DNA from: CAYUTA01 sp964447605
GTDB taxonomy: Bacteria; Bacillota; Clostridia; Christensenellales; CAG-138
NCBI GenBank assembly: GCA_964447605.1
Contig: CAYUTA010000001.1
Location: 1 to 64,000 of the forward strand
DNA length: 64,000 bases
Direction: 5' to 3'
Shown here one piece after another: positions 22,704 to 31,283 of the stretch; the first letter of the stretch is position 1; each line of letters starts with the position of its first letter. The position numbers and the translations under genes were made by a program. Below the pieces are notes generated by a model. It saw only the letters and a list, made by a program, of their open reading frames with translations. It was not told the origin of the DNA and made no database searches.

Positions 22704-25268
22704 CTATTTTCTGCTGTATGCCGTATGCTCCAGCGGCAGGCTGGTGCGGAACCTTTTATCCCGGTTGTAGTAGGCCAACTGCACGGCGGGCGCGGTGGGG
22801 ATGGAGCAGATTTCGCCCACGCCCTTTGCTCCGCACGCAAGCCCGTCTTTTATGGCTTTGCCAACCGTGACCGCAATGACCTCCGGCGTCTGGTTGGCCT
22901 TGAACAGCCCAAGCGTGCCGAACCTTCTGGTCGGCCTGCCGTTCTCCAGCGGGAAGTCCTCCGTCAGCGCATAGCCGAGGCTCATAACCACGCCGCCCTC
23001 GATCTGTCCCTCGAGCGCGATGGGATTGACCGCCTGCCCAACGTCGTGCACAGCGGTCACACGGGCAACCCGGCCCTCGCCGTCCAGCTCCACAACGTGC
23101 GTGGCGTAGCCGTACGCGATGTGCGAAACAGGGAACTCGCAGTCGGAACCGATTTTATCGGTTATGCCCTCGTATTCGCCATAGAAGCTCTTCCCATTGA
23201 GCGTCTCGAGCCTACCGCCCGCCGCGTCGAGCGCTTCTTTGAGCGCTTTTGCAGCCCGGACGGTCGCCTCTCCGGTGAACAGCGTCTGCCGCGATGCGGT
23301 CGTATTGCCGGAATTCGGCGCAAGCGCGGTATCCGGCGTGCAATAGGAAATTTGCTCAAGCGGCAGTCCGGTCACCTCGCGGACATACTGCACCTGCACG
23401 GTGCCCATGCCCTGCCCGATGCATGCGGCGGAGGAATGCAGGTGCGCCCTGCCGTCTTTAACCTCGATCCGGCAGCGGCCAATGTCCGGCACACCCACGC
23501 CGAGGCCGCTGTTTTTCATCGCGCAGGCAATGCCCGCATCCGGATTGCGCTCCATAAGGGGGCGCACCGCGTCGAGCGTCTCCACCAGCGCGGTGCTCTC
23601 GTCGGCGATCTGCCCGTTTGGCAGCACCTGCCCGGGGCGGATGGCGTTGATACAGCGCATTTCAAACGGAGTAATGCCCACCAGTTCCGCCAGCTGATTC
23701 AGGTTACACTCGGTGGCAAAGCAGCTCTGGGTCACGCCAAAGCCGCGGAACGCGCCGGCCGGAGGATTGTTCGTATAGTAGGCCCTGCCAAGAATATCCA
23801 CGTTTTGATAATTGTACGGCCCGGCGGCGTGCGTGCACGCGCGCTGCAAAACCGGTCCGCCGAGCGAAGCGTATGCGCCCGTATCGGCGATCAACTCCGC
23901 CGTCATGCCGGTCAGGTAGCCGTGTTCGTCGCACGCGGTCGTGAACACCATCTCCATCGGATGACGCTTTGGATGCACGAGGATGCTCTCCTGCCGGGAC
24001 AGCGCGACCTTGACCGGCCGCCGGAGCAGGTAAGCTGCAAGCGCCGCATGATGCTGCACGCTCATGTCCTCCTTGCCGCCGAATCCGCCGCCGACCATCA
24101 TGGCCGACACGCGTACCCTCTCGTGCGGCAGGCCCAGCATGTCGGCGCATTCGTGCTGCGTCTGATAGATACCCTGGTCGCCGCTGAGGATATGTATGCC
24201 GTCGCCTTCGGGGTAAGCGACGGCGCATTCCGGCTCAAGGAACGCATGCTCTGTAAACGGCACGCTGTAGCGGTTGGTCACAACGTATTTGGAGCGGCGA
24301 ATGGCCTCCTCGGCATTGCCGCGCTGAACGCGCTGTTCAGAAAGCAGATTGCCGCGCCCATCGTGCACGGCGGCCGCGCCGTCGGCCATCGATTCCCGCG
24401 GCGAGAGGATGGGGGGGAGTTCTTCGTAATCAACCCGCACCAGCGATTTGCCAAGCGCAAGGCTTTCGCGATTGCTGGCCACCACCAGCGCGATTGCGTC
24501 GCCGAGGAAATGCGTGGTCTCGCCAACGTCGATCATGACCGGATAGTCCTTCACAAGATGACCAATCAGCTTGTCGCCCGGCACATCCTTGGCGGTAAGG
24601 ACGGCGACGACGCCCGGGACGGCCTCCGCGTCCCCCGTGTCGATGGCCAGCACGCGCGCGCGCGGGTATGCGCTGCGCACCGCCGAGGCGTACAGCATGC
24701 CGTCGAGATAAACATCGTCTGCGTACGCGGCCGTACCCAGTGTTTTGCCGGGCGCGTCCACCCGCGGCAACGCGTCGCCTACCGCGCCGGCAATCTCGCC
24801 GCGCGGCACAGGCGCGTTCTCCCGCAGCAGCTTTGCGGCAAGCAGAATCGCATCCTCGATTTTTTTGTAACCGGTGCAGCGGCAGATGTTGTTTTTGATG
24901 GCTTCCTTTACCTGCGTCCGGCTCGGACTGGGATTTGCGTCCAAAAGCCCCTTTGCGCTGATAACCATACCGGGAATGCAGAACCCGCACTGTACAGCGC
25001 CCGCTCTGGCAAACGCATATGCGTACACATCGCGTTCACGCGGTGAAAAACCCTCGACGGTCACGACGGACTTGCCCTCCAGACGGTCTGTCTGCTGTAC
25101 GCATGCCTTGACGGGCCTGCCGTCGAGAAGCACCATGCAGGTGCCGCATGCACCCTCCGCACAGCCGTTTTTGACGCTGGTAAGGCGCAGGATGTCGCGG
25201 AGATAATAGATCAGCCTTTGATTCTGCGCGAGCGTGACGGGTTGCCCGTTTACACAAAACGTTGTCAT
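22704..25268 (-). CDS. Selenium-dependent xanthine dehydrogenase-type molybdenum hydroxylase (Fe-S and Mo domains fused)
   Basis: The 854-residue protein fuses a two-cluster [2Fe-2S] domain (NGCAEGACGTCMV near 35, then CGFCIPGM and NNICRCTGY) to a molybdopterin-binding subunit. The latter has VGGGFGGKED near residue 390 and the catalytic GVGE (KGVGEICSIP) near the C-terminus. No FAD domain is present. This fusion and its place beside ygfK and ssnA match the selenium-dependent xanthine dehydrogenase family, in which labile selenium, not selenocysteine, sits at the molybdenum. The expected reaction is hydroxylation of purines such as hypoxanthine or xanthine, or the reverse reduction of urate. 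No in-frame TGA occurs. Confidence 0.9.
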   Translation of the reverse strand: MTTFCVNGQPVTLAQNQRLIYYLRDILRLTSVKNGCAEGACGTCMVLLDGRPVKACVQQTDRLEGKSVVTVEGFSPRERDVYAYAFARAGAVQCGFCIPGMVISAKGLLDANPSPSRTQVKEAIKNNICRCTGYKKIEDAILLAAKLLRENAPVPRGEIAGAVGDALPRVDAPGKTLGTAAYADDVYLDGMLYASAVRSAYPRARVLAIDTGDAEAVPGVVAVLTAKDVPGDKLIGHLVKDYPVMIDVGETTHFLGDAIALVVASNRESLALGKSLVRVDYEELPPILSPRESMADGAAAVHDGRGNLLSEQRVQRGNAEEAIRRSKYVVTNRYSVPFTEHAFLEPECAVAYPEGDGIHILSGDQGIYQTQHECADMLGLPHERVRVSAMMVGGGFGGKEDMSVQHHAALAAYLLRRPVKVALSRQESILVHPKRHPMEMVFTTACDEHGYLTGMTAELIADTGAYASLGGPVLQRACTHAAGPYNYQNVDILGRAYYTNNPPAGAFRGFGVTQSCFATECNLNQLAELVGITPFEMRCINAIRPGQVLPNGQIADESTALVETLDAVRPLMERNPDAGIACAMKNSGLGVGVPDIGRCRIEVKDGRAHLHSSAACIGQGMGTVQVQYVREVTGLPLEQISYCTPDTALAPNSGNTTASRQTLFTGEATVRAAKALKEALDAAGGRLETLNGKSFYGEYEGITDKIGSDCEFPVSHIAYGYATHVVELDGEGRVARVTAVHDVGQAVNPIALEGQIEGGVVMSLGYALTEDFPLENGRPTRRFGTLGLFKANQTPEVIAVTVGKAIKDGLACGAKGVGEICSIPTAPAVQLAYYNRDKRFRTSLPLEHTAYSRK

Positions 25269-25360
25269 AGTATCCTGCCTTTCGGTATAGACGCTGCTTG
25301 ACCGCGGAAAAAGCGGGCGTCAGCCGGTTTCCCACGGTCAATTGCCAGCGGATTTCGATA

Positions 25361-28333
25361 TTATACGAGATAGCTATAGTCGCGCATAACCGTGTCGATC
25401 AAGTGCGCAATATCCGGGTCGATTACGCCCTGATCGAGCGTAACGGTTTCCACCTGATCCAATCTGATTTTGAATTTTCTGCCGCCGAGCGGGAGGAAAC
25501 CCTTGTTCCCGCTGCCGTCGAATTCGGCTTCGGTTGCAAACAGCGTGAACTTTTCCTTATAAGGCGCGCTGTCATACGGGCAGAATACCAGGCAGTTGCC
25601 GCACTCGTTGCACATTTTGTCAACGTGGATAATCTGCGGCATTTCCACGCCCGGCACACGGATGGCGACGTTTGCGCGGTTGGGGCAGACCTGCACGCAG
25701 CATTCGCAGATGGTGGAACAGCCAAGACAGCGGTCGACCTCCTTGCCCGCGTCGTCATACCCGTGCAGAATTCCCTGGCGCTCCAAACAGCCTTCGGCGC
25801 ATTGTCTGGCCTCGGCCGGGATCTCATAATTGTACTTGCCTGCGACGGCGTCCGCAACGCGCCGCGCGTCTGCTATGGCCTCCACCACCGTTGCGGGGCC
25901 GCGGTTGGCATCGCCGACGACATACACGCCCTTTTGGCTGGTTTCAAGGGTATCGGGGGCTACAACCGCGCGTCCACGTTCGCTTACCGCGAGGCCGTTT
26001 GCGGCGAACTGCTCTGCGTCCACCTTTTCGCCAATGGCGCTGATGAGCGTTGTACAGGGAACGCGGACGACGGTCTCCGTCTCAACCGGCGAACGGCGGC
26101 CGCTTGCGTCGGCCTCGCCGAGCACGCATTGTTTGCAGATCAACTCGCCGTTTTCAAGCGAGTAAGGCGCCAGCAGTTCCATGAATTCCACGCCGTCTGC
26201 AAGCGCCAGCCGCAACTCCTCCTCGTCGGCGGGCATGTAGCGCGCCGTACGGCGGTAAACCAGATAAACATGCTCCACGCCCTTGACGCGCCTGGCCGCG
26301 CGCGCGGCGTCCATGGCGGTGTTGCCGCCGCCGACCACGACGACGTTTTTACCAAGCTCCAGATTCCCGTTCTGCTTATATTGCTCGAGAAACTCCAAAA
26401 CATGGACGCTCTCGCCCTGCTCGAGCCTGAGCGCGCCGTGCTTCCATGCGCCGATGGCGAATACAACGCTTTCAAAGCCCTGCTTCTTTAACTCGGCAAC
26501 CGATGGAGCGGCGGTGTTGGTTTTAACGGTCACGCCCATGCGCTCCATGATGGAAACGTCGCGGTCAATGCCGAAGTCCGCAATGCGGAACCCGGGGATG
26601 ACATAGCGCACGATGCCGCCGAGCTTTTCGCGCTTCTCAAACAGCGTCACGTCAACGCCCTGCCGCGCGAGGAAAAACGCCGACGCCATGCCCGCCGGGC
26701 CGCCGCCGATGACGGCCGCCTTCCCACCGGTTTTTGCCGCGGGCTTGAGCGTTTCCATCAGGCCCTCATAACCGCGGCGGGCGGCAAGCAGCTTTGCGTC
26801 GCGTATATGCACGCTGCTGTCATAGAAGTTGCGGGTGCAGCGGTCCATGCAGCGGTGCGCGCAAATCTTGCCGGTGGTAAACGGCAGCGGGTTCTTTTCG
26901 ACGATCAGCCGCAGCGCCTCGGCATACTTGCCTTGGCCAACGAGCTTGATATATTCGGGAATGTCCTGCGCAATGGGGCAGCCGTTTTCACACGGGGCGA
27001 CAAAACAGCTGGTAAGAGGAACCTTTTTCTCCATTTTGCGCACAGGCAACGGCTTGATGGCCTTTACGTTGCGCTCGTCGGTCCGCGCCCGGAGTGCCAG
27101 GCGCTCGATACGGCCGACCGACACGCCGGTAAACGGCAGGTATTCTTCCGAATAGAGCTTTTCTGCAATCTGCGTCAGGCGTTGGTAGCCTCCGGGCTTT
27201 AACAGCGTGGTCGCCAGCGTGACGGGCCAGATACCCGCGTTGAACAGCGCGGCAATATTATAGCTGTCCGCGCCGCCGGAAAACGAGATGCGCATTTTGC
27301 CGTCGAACGTCTTGCTGATGCGGTGCGCAAGCTCCATCGTCAGCGGGAAGAGCGAACGGCCGGACATATACATCTCCTCGCCGGGCAGCTCGTTGCGCTT
27401 GATCTGGACGGGGAACGTATTGGTCAGCTTGAGGCCGAAGGCAAGGCCGTTTTCCTCCGCAAGCGAGAGCAGGCGCTTGAACATCGGCACAGCGTCGCGG
27501 TACTGCAAATCATCCTTAAAATGAAAGTCGGTGAACGAAATGTAGTCGTAGCCCATTGCATCGAGGGTTTTACGTGCAAACGCATAGCCCAGCAGCGTCG
27601 GGTTGCACTTGACGAACGTGTTGAGCTTTTTTTCCTGAATTAAATAGGAAGCGATGCGTTCAATCTCCTGCGGCGGGCAGCCGTGCAGCGTGGAAAGCGT
27701 GATGGAGGTGCAGACGTTGGGGCTGATGCCGTCGATGTACTTGGCGTCTACCTTCGTGAACAGGCCGAGATGCTCCCTTGCCCACCGGCGGCATTCCTCC
27801 CAGATGGGGGTATGGGAAGCGTCCTTCAGACCCTCGATAAAATCGTCGATCTTCTTGCTGGTGATGCCCTCGAAATGATAGCCTACGGACATGTTGAACA
27901 TGAAGCCGTCCGGCCGGCCAAGATCGAACTCCCAGCTGAGCAGCTTGATGGCGAACCATGCCTTGACATACTCTTCAAACGCTTCGGGTACGCGCAGTTC
28001 CGTAGACCATTCCACATTATAGCCTTCGTCCTCCGCTAGAATACAGGGCTTGGCTACCGGCAGGTCCTCGCCGTCAAGCGTCTGAACGGTTTTTAACTCA
28101 AAGAACCGGCTGCCGGCATAGTACGCGGCGATGAGGTTCTGCGCAAGCTGCGTGTGCGGGCCGGCGGCGGGGCCAAACGGCGTTTCGAGATGCTCGTGAA
28201 ACAAATCGAGCAGTTTGCCGTCCTTGGCGGCAAAGGGACGGCGTACGCCGAATATGGCGCCGGATCGCTTCTTTTCGGTAAGCGCCCAGTTCATCAGGGA
28301 AGCAAATGGGATGGGGGTCATTCTGTCGGACAT
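25361..28333 (-). CDS. ygfK: YgfK-type Fe-S flavoprotein (putative selenate reductase/electron-transfer subunit)
   Basis: The 990-residue protein starts with a dihydropyrimidine-dehydrogenase-like barrel (GPAAGPHTQLAQNLIAAYYAGSRFFELKT). A GltD-type Fe-S segment follows (CFVAPCENGCPI, KICAHRCMDRCTRN), then FAD and NAD(P) domains (AAVIGGGPAGMA, NVVVVGGGNTAMDAARAA). It ends in ferredoxin motifs (CLGCSTICECCVQVCP, CNECGNCLVFCP). Length and layout match YgfK, which accompanies selenium-dependent molybdenum hydroxylases and is part of anaerobic purine/urate gene sets. It likely carries electrons between NAD(P)H and the hydroxylase. AGGAGG lies 7 bases before the ATG. The old name selenate reductase is not a proven activity. 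Confidence 0.93.
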   Translation of the reverse strand: MSDRMTPIPFASLMNWALTEKKRSGAIFGVRRPFAAKDGKLLDLFHEHLETPFGPAAGPHTQLAQNLIAAYYAGSRFFELKTVQTLDGEDLPVAKPCILAEDEGYNVEWSTELRVPEAFEEYVKAWFAIKLLSWEFDLGRPDGFMFNMSVGYHFEGITSKKIDDFIEGLKDASHTPIWEECRRWAREHLGLFTKVDAKYIDGISPNVCTSITLSTLHGCPPQEIERIASYLIQEKKLNTFVKCNPTLLGYAFARKTLDAMGYDYISFTDFHFKDDLQYRDAVPMFKRLLSLAEENGLAFGLKLTNTFPVQIKRNELPGEEMYMSGRSLFPLTMELAHRISKTFDGKMRISFSGGADSYNIAALFNAGIWPVTLATTLLKPGGYQRLTQIAEKLYSEEYLPFTGVSVGRIERLALRARTDERNVKAIKPLPVRKMEKKVPLTSCFVAPCENGCPIAQDIPEYIKLVGQGKYAEALRLIVEKNPLPFTTGKICAHRCMDRCTRNFYDSSVHIRDAKLLAARRGYEGLMETLKPAAKTGGKAAVIGGGPAGMASAFFLARQGVDVTLFEKREKLGGIVRYVIPGFRIADFGIDRDVSIMERMGVTVKTNTAAPSVAELKKQGFESVVFAIGAWKHGALRLEQGESVHVLEFLEQYKQNGNLELGKNVVVVGGGNTAMDAARAARRVKGVEHVYLVYRRTARYMPADEEELRLALADGVEFMELLAPYSLENGELICKQCVLGEADASGRRSPVETETVVRVPCTTLISAIGEKVDAEQFAANGLAVSERGRAVVAPDTLETSQKGVYVVGDANRGPATVVEAIADARRVADAVAGKYNYEIPAEARQCAEGCLERQGILHGYDDAGKEVDRCLGCSTICECCVQVCPNRANVAIRVPGVEMPQIIHVDKMCNECGNCLVFCPYDSAPYKEKFTLFATEAEFDGSGNKGFLPLGGRKFKIRLDQVETVTLDQGVIDPDIAHLIDTVMRDYSYLV

Positions 28334-28345
28334 GGTCTTTCCTCC

Positions 28346-29674
28346 TTAACCGTTGATGGATGTCCAAAGCTTTTGCGCGCTCTCGCGGCACTCTGCCATG
28401 ACGGCGGCCTCGTCGACGGCGAGCAGCTTGCGATCGAGCATCAGCACGTTGCCGTTGCAGACGGTGGTAACCACGCTGCGGCCGTTCATGCCAAAGAGGA
28501 TATGGCCGTTGCAGTTGCCTGCGTCCATCGGCGTAAGCGGATCATAGTCGGTGACGATGACGTCGGCATACGCGCCGGGCTTGAGCACGCCGAGCGGTTT
28601 GCCGTAAAAGCGCGCCGCGATCCTGGCGTTGTTTTCAAACAGCATGGCGGGAATCTCGCCCCAGGCGACAGTCGGGTCACACAGATGGTGTTTGTGAATG
28701 AGGTTGCCAACCTTATAGCTTTCGAGCATATCGTTGGTGTAGCCGTCCGTACCGAGCCCCAGCAGCAGGCCTTCCGCAAACATCTGGATGACCGGGCCGC
28801 AGCCGACGGCATTGCCCATGTTGGATTCGGGGTTGTGCACAACCATTGTATCCGTATCCCTGATCAGCTCCATTTCAGCTTTGTTAATGTGCACACAGTG
28901 CACGGCAATGCTCTTTTTCCCGAGAATGCCGCAGTCATACAGGCGGTTGACGATGCGCTTGCCGTATTTTTTGAGCGAATCCTGCAAATCGCCGGGCCCC
29001 TCGGCCGTGTGCACGTGAAAACCCGTGGAGGAAGGGGTGTGCGCGCGGCAGATTTCCAGCGTTTGATCGCTGAGGGTAAACGCGGCGTGCAGCCCCATCA
29101 TGGCCTTGAGCATGTCGCTGCCATCGGCCTCGGCAAGCTTTATCATGCGCTCGTTTTCAAGCACGGCCTCCATCATCTTTTCCCCGCCGTCGCGGTCGCT
29201 GACCTCGTAGCACAGGTTGGTGCGCACGCCAAGCGCCTTTGCGGCGTCTGCAATATCGTCTAAACTGCCGGGAATGTCGCAGTAGCTGGCGTGATGGTCA
29301 AACACGGTTGTAACGCCGTTTTTGATGCTGTCGATATAGACGGCGTAGGCGGAAAGCCGGTTATTTTCATGTGTCAGCTTGCGGTCGATCTTCCACCACA
29401 TGCCCTCGAGAATATCGTTGAAATTTTTCGGACTGTAACCCTTGATGGAGAGTCCGCGCGCAAAGGCGCTGTAGATGTGGTTATGCGCGTTGATGAGGCC
29501 CGGCATAATCACGCCGCCGCGTGCGTCGATCAACGTTGCGTCCGGGTATTTTTCCTGCATCTTAGCGGTCGTGCCGACCTCCCTGATGAGATTCCCCTCG
29601 GTTACTACCGCGCCGTTTTCATAATACTTGTCACAATCGCGGGTGATGAGCCTGCCGTTTCCGATGAGCAGCAT
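28346..29674 (-). CDS. ssnA: SsnA-type amidohydrolase
   Basis: This 442-residue metal-dependent hydrolase begins MLLIGNGRLITRDCDKYYENGAVV. It shows the amidohydrolase metal motif HNH in MPGLINAHNHIYSAF near residue 67, HVHTAEGPGD near 221, HCVHINKAEM near 252 and NPESNMGNAVG near 283. Length and neighbours match SsnA, the putative aminohydrolase of selenium-dependent purine clusters, probably acting on aminopurines or a ring-opening product. It is the first gene of the minus-strand operon. The ribosome site AAAGGAGA is about 11 bases from this ATG, slightly long, but a nearer ATG is out of frame. Confidence 0.92.
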   Translation of the reverse strand: MLLIGNGRLITRDCDKYYENGAVVTEGNLIREVGTTAKMQEKYPDATLIDARGGVIMPGLINAHNHIYSAFARGLSIKGYSPKNFNDILEGMWWKIDRKLTHENNRLSAYAVYIDSIKNGVTTVFDHHASYCDIPGSLDDIADAAKALGVRTNLCYEVSDRDGGEKMMEAVLENERMIKLAEADGSDMLKAMMGLHAAFTLSDQTLEICRAHTPSSTGFHVHTAEGPGDLQDSLKKYGKRIVNRLYDCGILGKKSIAVHCVHINKAEMELIRDTDTMVVHNPESNMGNAVGCGPVIQMFAEGLLLGLGTDGYTNDMLESYKVGNLIHKHHLCDPTVAWGEIPAMLFENNARIAARFYGKPLGVLKPGAYADVIVTDYDPLTPMDAGNCNGHILFGMNGRSVVTTVCNGNVLMLDRKLLAVDEAAVMAECRESAQKLWTSING

Positions 29675-29935
29675 ACAAATTCATTCTCCTTTCAAAAATA
29701 GAATTCAAATATTGGAGATGCGTTTACGGTTGAGAAAGATAAAGTTACATATTATGGTCTATTATACAATTCAATCTTTCGGTATGCAAGATGTGACGGC
29801 TTAAAAACTAAAAAACTATTTGGTCAAAAAAATATTGTTTTGCATGCGTATTTTTTTCTGTACTTTTTAGTTTTATTGCGGTATGATAGGATTAATCATT
29901 CATAAATATTGTCATGTTGGAGCGTGTAATATAAT
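29675..29935. promoter_or_regulatory. AT-rich divergent control region
   Basis: This 261-base region between ssnA (minus) and the PLP enzyme (plus) is markedly AT-rich. An imperfect inverted repeat links TTAAAAACTAAAAAAC (29801-29816) and TACTTTTTAGTTTTAT (29861-29876) around a GCATGC-containing centre, which could be an operator for a shared regulator. TTGCGG (29876-29881) may be a -35 box for the plus-strand gene. No regulator gene is adjacent. Confidence 0.4.
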
Positions 29936-31171
29936 ATGAAACGTATCCAAGGTTACCGTTGTACGGTTTGCGGCAGGGAATACCCGTTTGGCCAGGAGCT
30001 TATGACCTGCCCGGCCTGCGGGGAACAAGGCATTTTAGACATCGTTTATGACTATAGGGAAATTAAAAAGAGCTTTTCGCGTGCGTCGCTTGCGGCCGAT
30101 TGTAACAACAGCATGTGGCGCTACCGCGCGCTTATGCCGCTCGAGGGGAATGGGCTGGATCGCTTTTTGCGTATCGGCTGGACGCCGCTGTACGAATCCC
30201 TGCGTTTGGGGGATCAGCTTGGCGTAAAAAAGCTGCATATCAAGGACGACGGCCTGAACCCCACCGGGTCGCTGAAGGATCGTGCGTCCGGCGTGGCGGT
30301 GGCCAAGGCCATGGAGCTTGGCTACGATACCATCGCGTGCTCGTCCACCGGGAATGCGGCCAGTTCCTGCGCAGGCAATGCGGCGCGCATGGGGCTTAAA
30401 ACGGTGATCTTTGTGCCGGAGCGCGCGCCGATGGGCAAGGTTGCGCAGCTTTTGATCTTTGGCGCGAACGTGATCTCCGTAAAGGGCGATTACCGTCAGA
30501 CGTTTGAACTGAGCCGCGAGGCAATCAACAAATGGGGCTTTTACAACCGCAACGCGGGCATCAATCCCGTTATGACCGAGGGCAAGAAAACCGTTGCGCT
30601 TGAAATCGCGGAACAGCTTGACTGGCAGCCCACGGACTGGGTCGCCGTATCGGTTGGCGACGGATGCACCATCGGCGGCGTATATAACGGCTTTTACGAT
30701 CTGCTCCAACTCGGCATGATCGAGCGAATTCCGAAAATTCTCGGCGTGCAGTCCACCGGCTGCTGCCCGTTTGTGGATGCGGCGCGCGCGGGGCGTCCGT
30801 TGCAGCCCGCGCAGGAAAATACGCTTGCCGACAGCATTGCCGTGGGCGTACCGCGCAATCCTATCAAGGCGCAGCGCGCCGTAAGCGACAGCCACGGCGC
30901 ATGGATCGCCGTTTCAGACGAGGACATTCTCGACGCGATGCGCCTGCTGGGCCGCGCCGAGGGCGTGTTCGGGGAGCCTGCGGGCGTAACCGCGACCGCC
31001 GGTGTCAAGGCCGCCGTTGCCTCCGGCGTGATCCGTGCGGATGAAACCGTAACGGCCGTTTCTACCGGCAGCGGCTTAAAGGACGTGAAGAACGCCATGC
31101 TCGCGGCGGGCGAGCCGTTTAAGTGCGAGCCGGATCTCCGCGCGCTCGAGGCCTCTGGACGGATTCACTGA
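29936..31171 (+). CDS. Threonine-synthase-like PLP enzyme with N-terminal zinc ribbon
   Basis: The 411-residue fold-type II PLP enzyme has two CxxC pairs at its N-terminus (CTVCG and CPACG), a probable zinc ribbon. The PLP lysine lies in NPTGSLKDRASG, SSTGNAASSCAGNAARMG forms the phosphate/substrate loop, and VSVGDGCTIGG follows. This pattern is typical of bacterial and archaeal threonine synthases, which convert O-phosphohomoserine to threonine. No hom or thrB gene is nearby. It is divergent from a purine hydroxylase operon whose relatives elsewhere carry the PLP enzyme YgeX (diaminopropionate ammonia-lyase). A lyase role on an amino acid intermediate is therefore an alternative to threonine synthesis. 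Confidence 0.8.
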   Translation: MKRIQGYRCTVCGREYPFGQELMTCPACGEQGILDIVYDYREIKKSFSRASLAADCNNSMWRYRALMPLEGNGLDRFLRIGWTPLYESLRLGDQLGVKKLHIKDDGLNPTGSLKDRASGVAVAKAMELGYDTIACSSTGNAASSCAGNAARMGLKTVIFVPERAPMGKVAQLLIFGANVISVKGDYRQTFELSREAINKWGFYNRNAGINPVMTEGKKTVALEIAEQLDWQPTDWVAVSVGDGCTIGGVYNGFYDLLQLGMIERIPKILGVQSTGCCPFVDAARAGRPLQPAQENTLADSIAVGVPRNPIKAQRAVSDSHGAWIAVSDEDILDAMRLLGRAEGVFGEPAGVTATAGVKAAVASGVIRADETVTAVSTGSGLKDVKNAMLAAGEPFKCEPDLRALEASGRIH

Positions 31172-31283
31172 ACGGATTTGAACAGTTCGCCCCGTTTGCT
31201 CCTTCTCCGCGGACTGTTCCTGCACAGGTTGTTTCGCCCGAGCGGCGTTGCAATAAAAAAACAAAACAGGAGGAAACACAGGA

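Noticed and set aside
22347..25046. Very long plus-strand open frame opposite the molybdenum hydroxylase gene
   Set aside because: It is antisense to a clearly recognisable gene, has no ribosome site or family motif and an Arg/His/Ala-rich composition. High GC in third codon positions explains the lack of stops.
22704..29674. Selenocysteine codons in the selenium-dependent cluster
   Set aside because: All three genes read through without in-frame TGA; this enzyme family uses labile selenium rather than selenocysteine.
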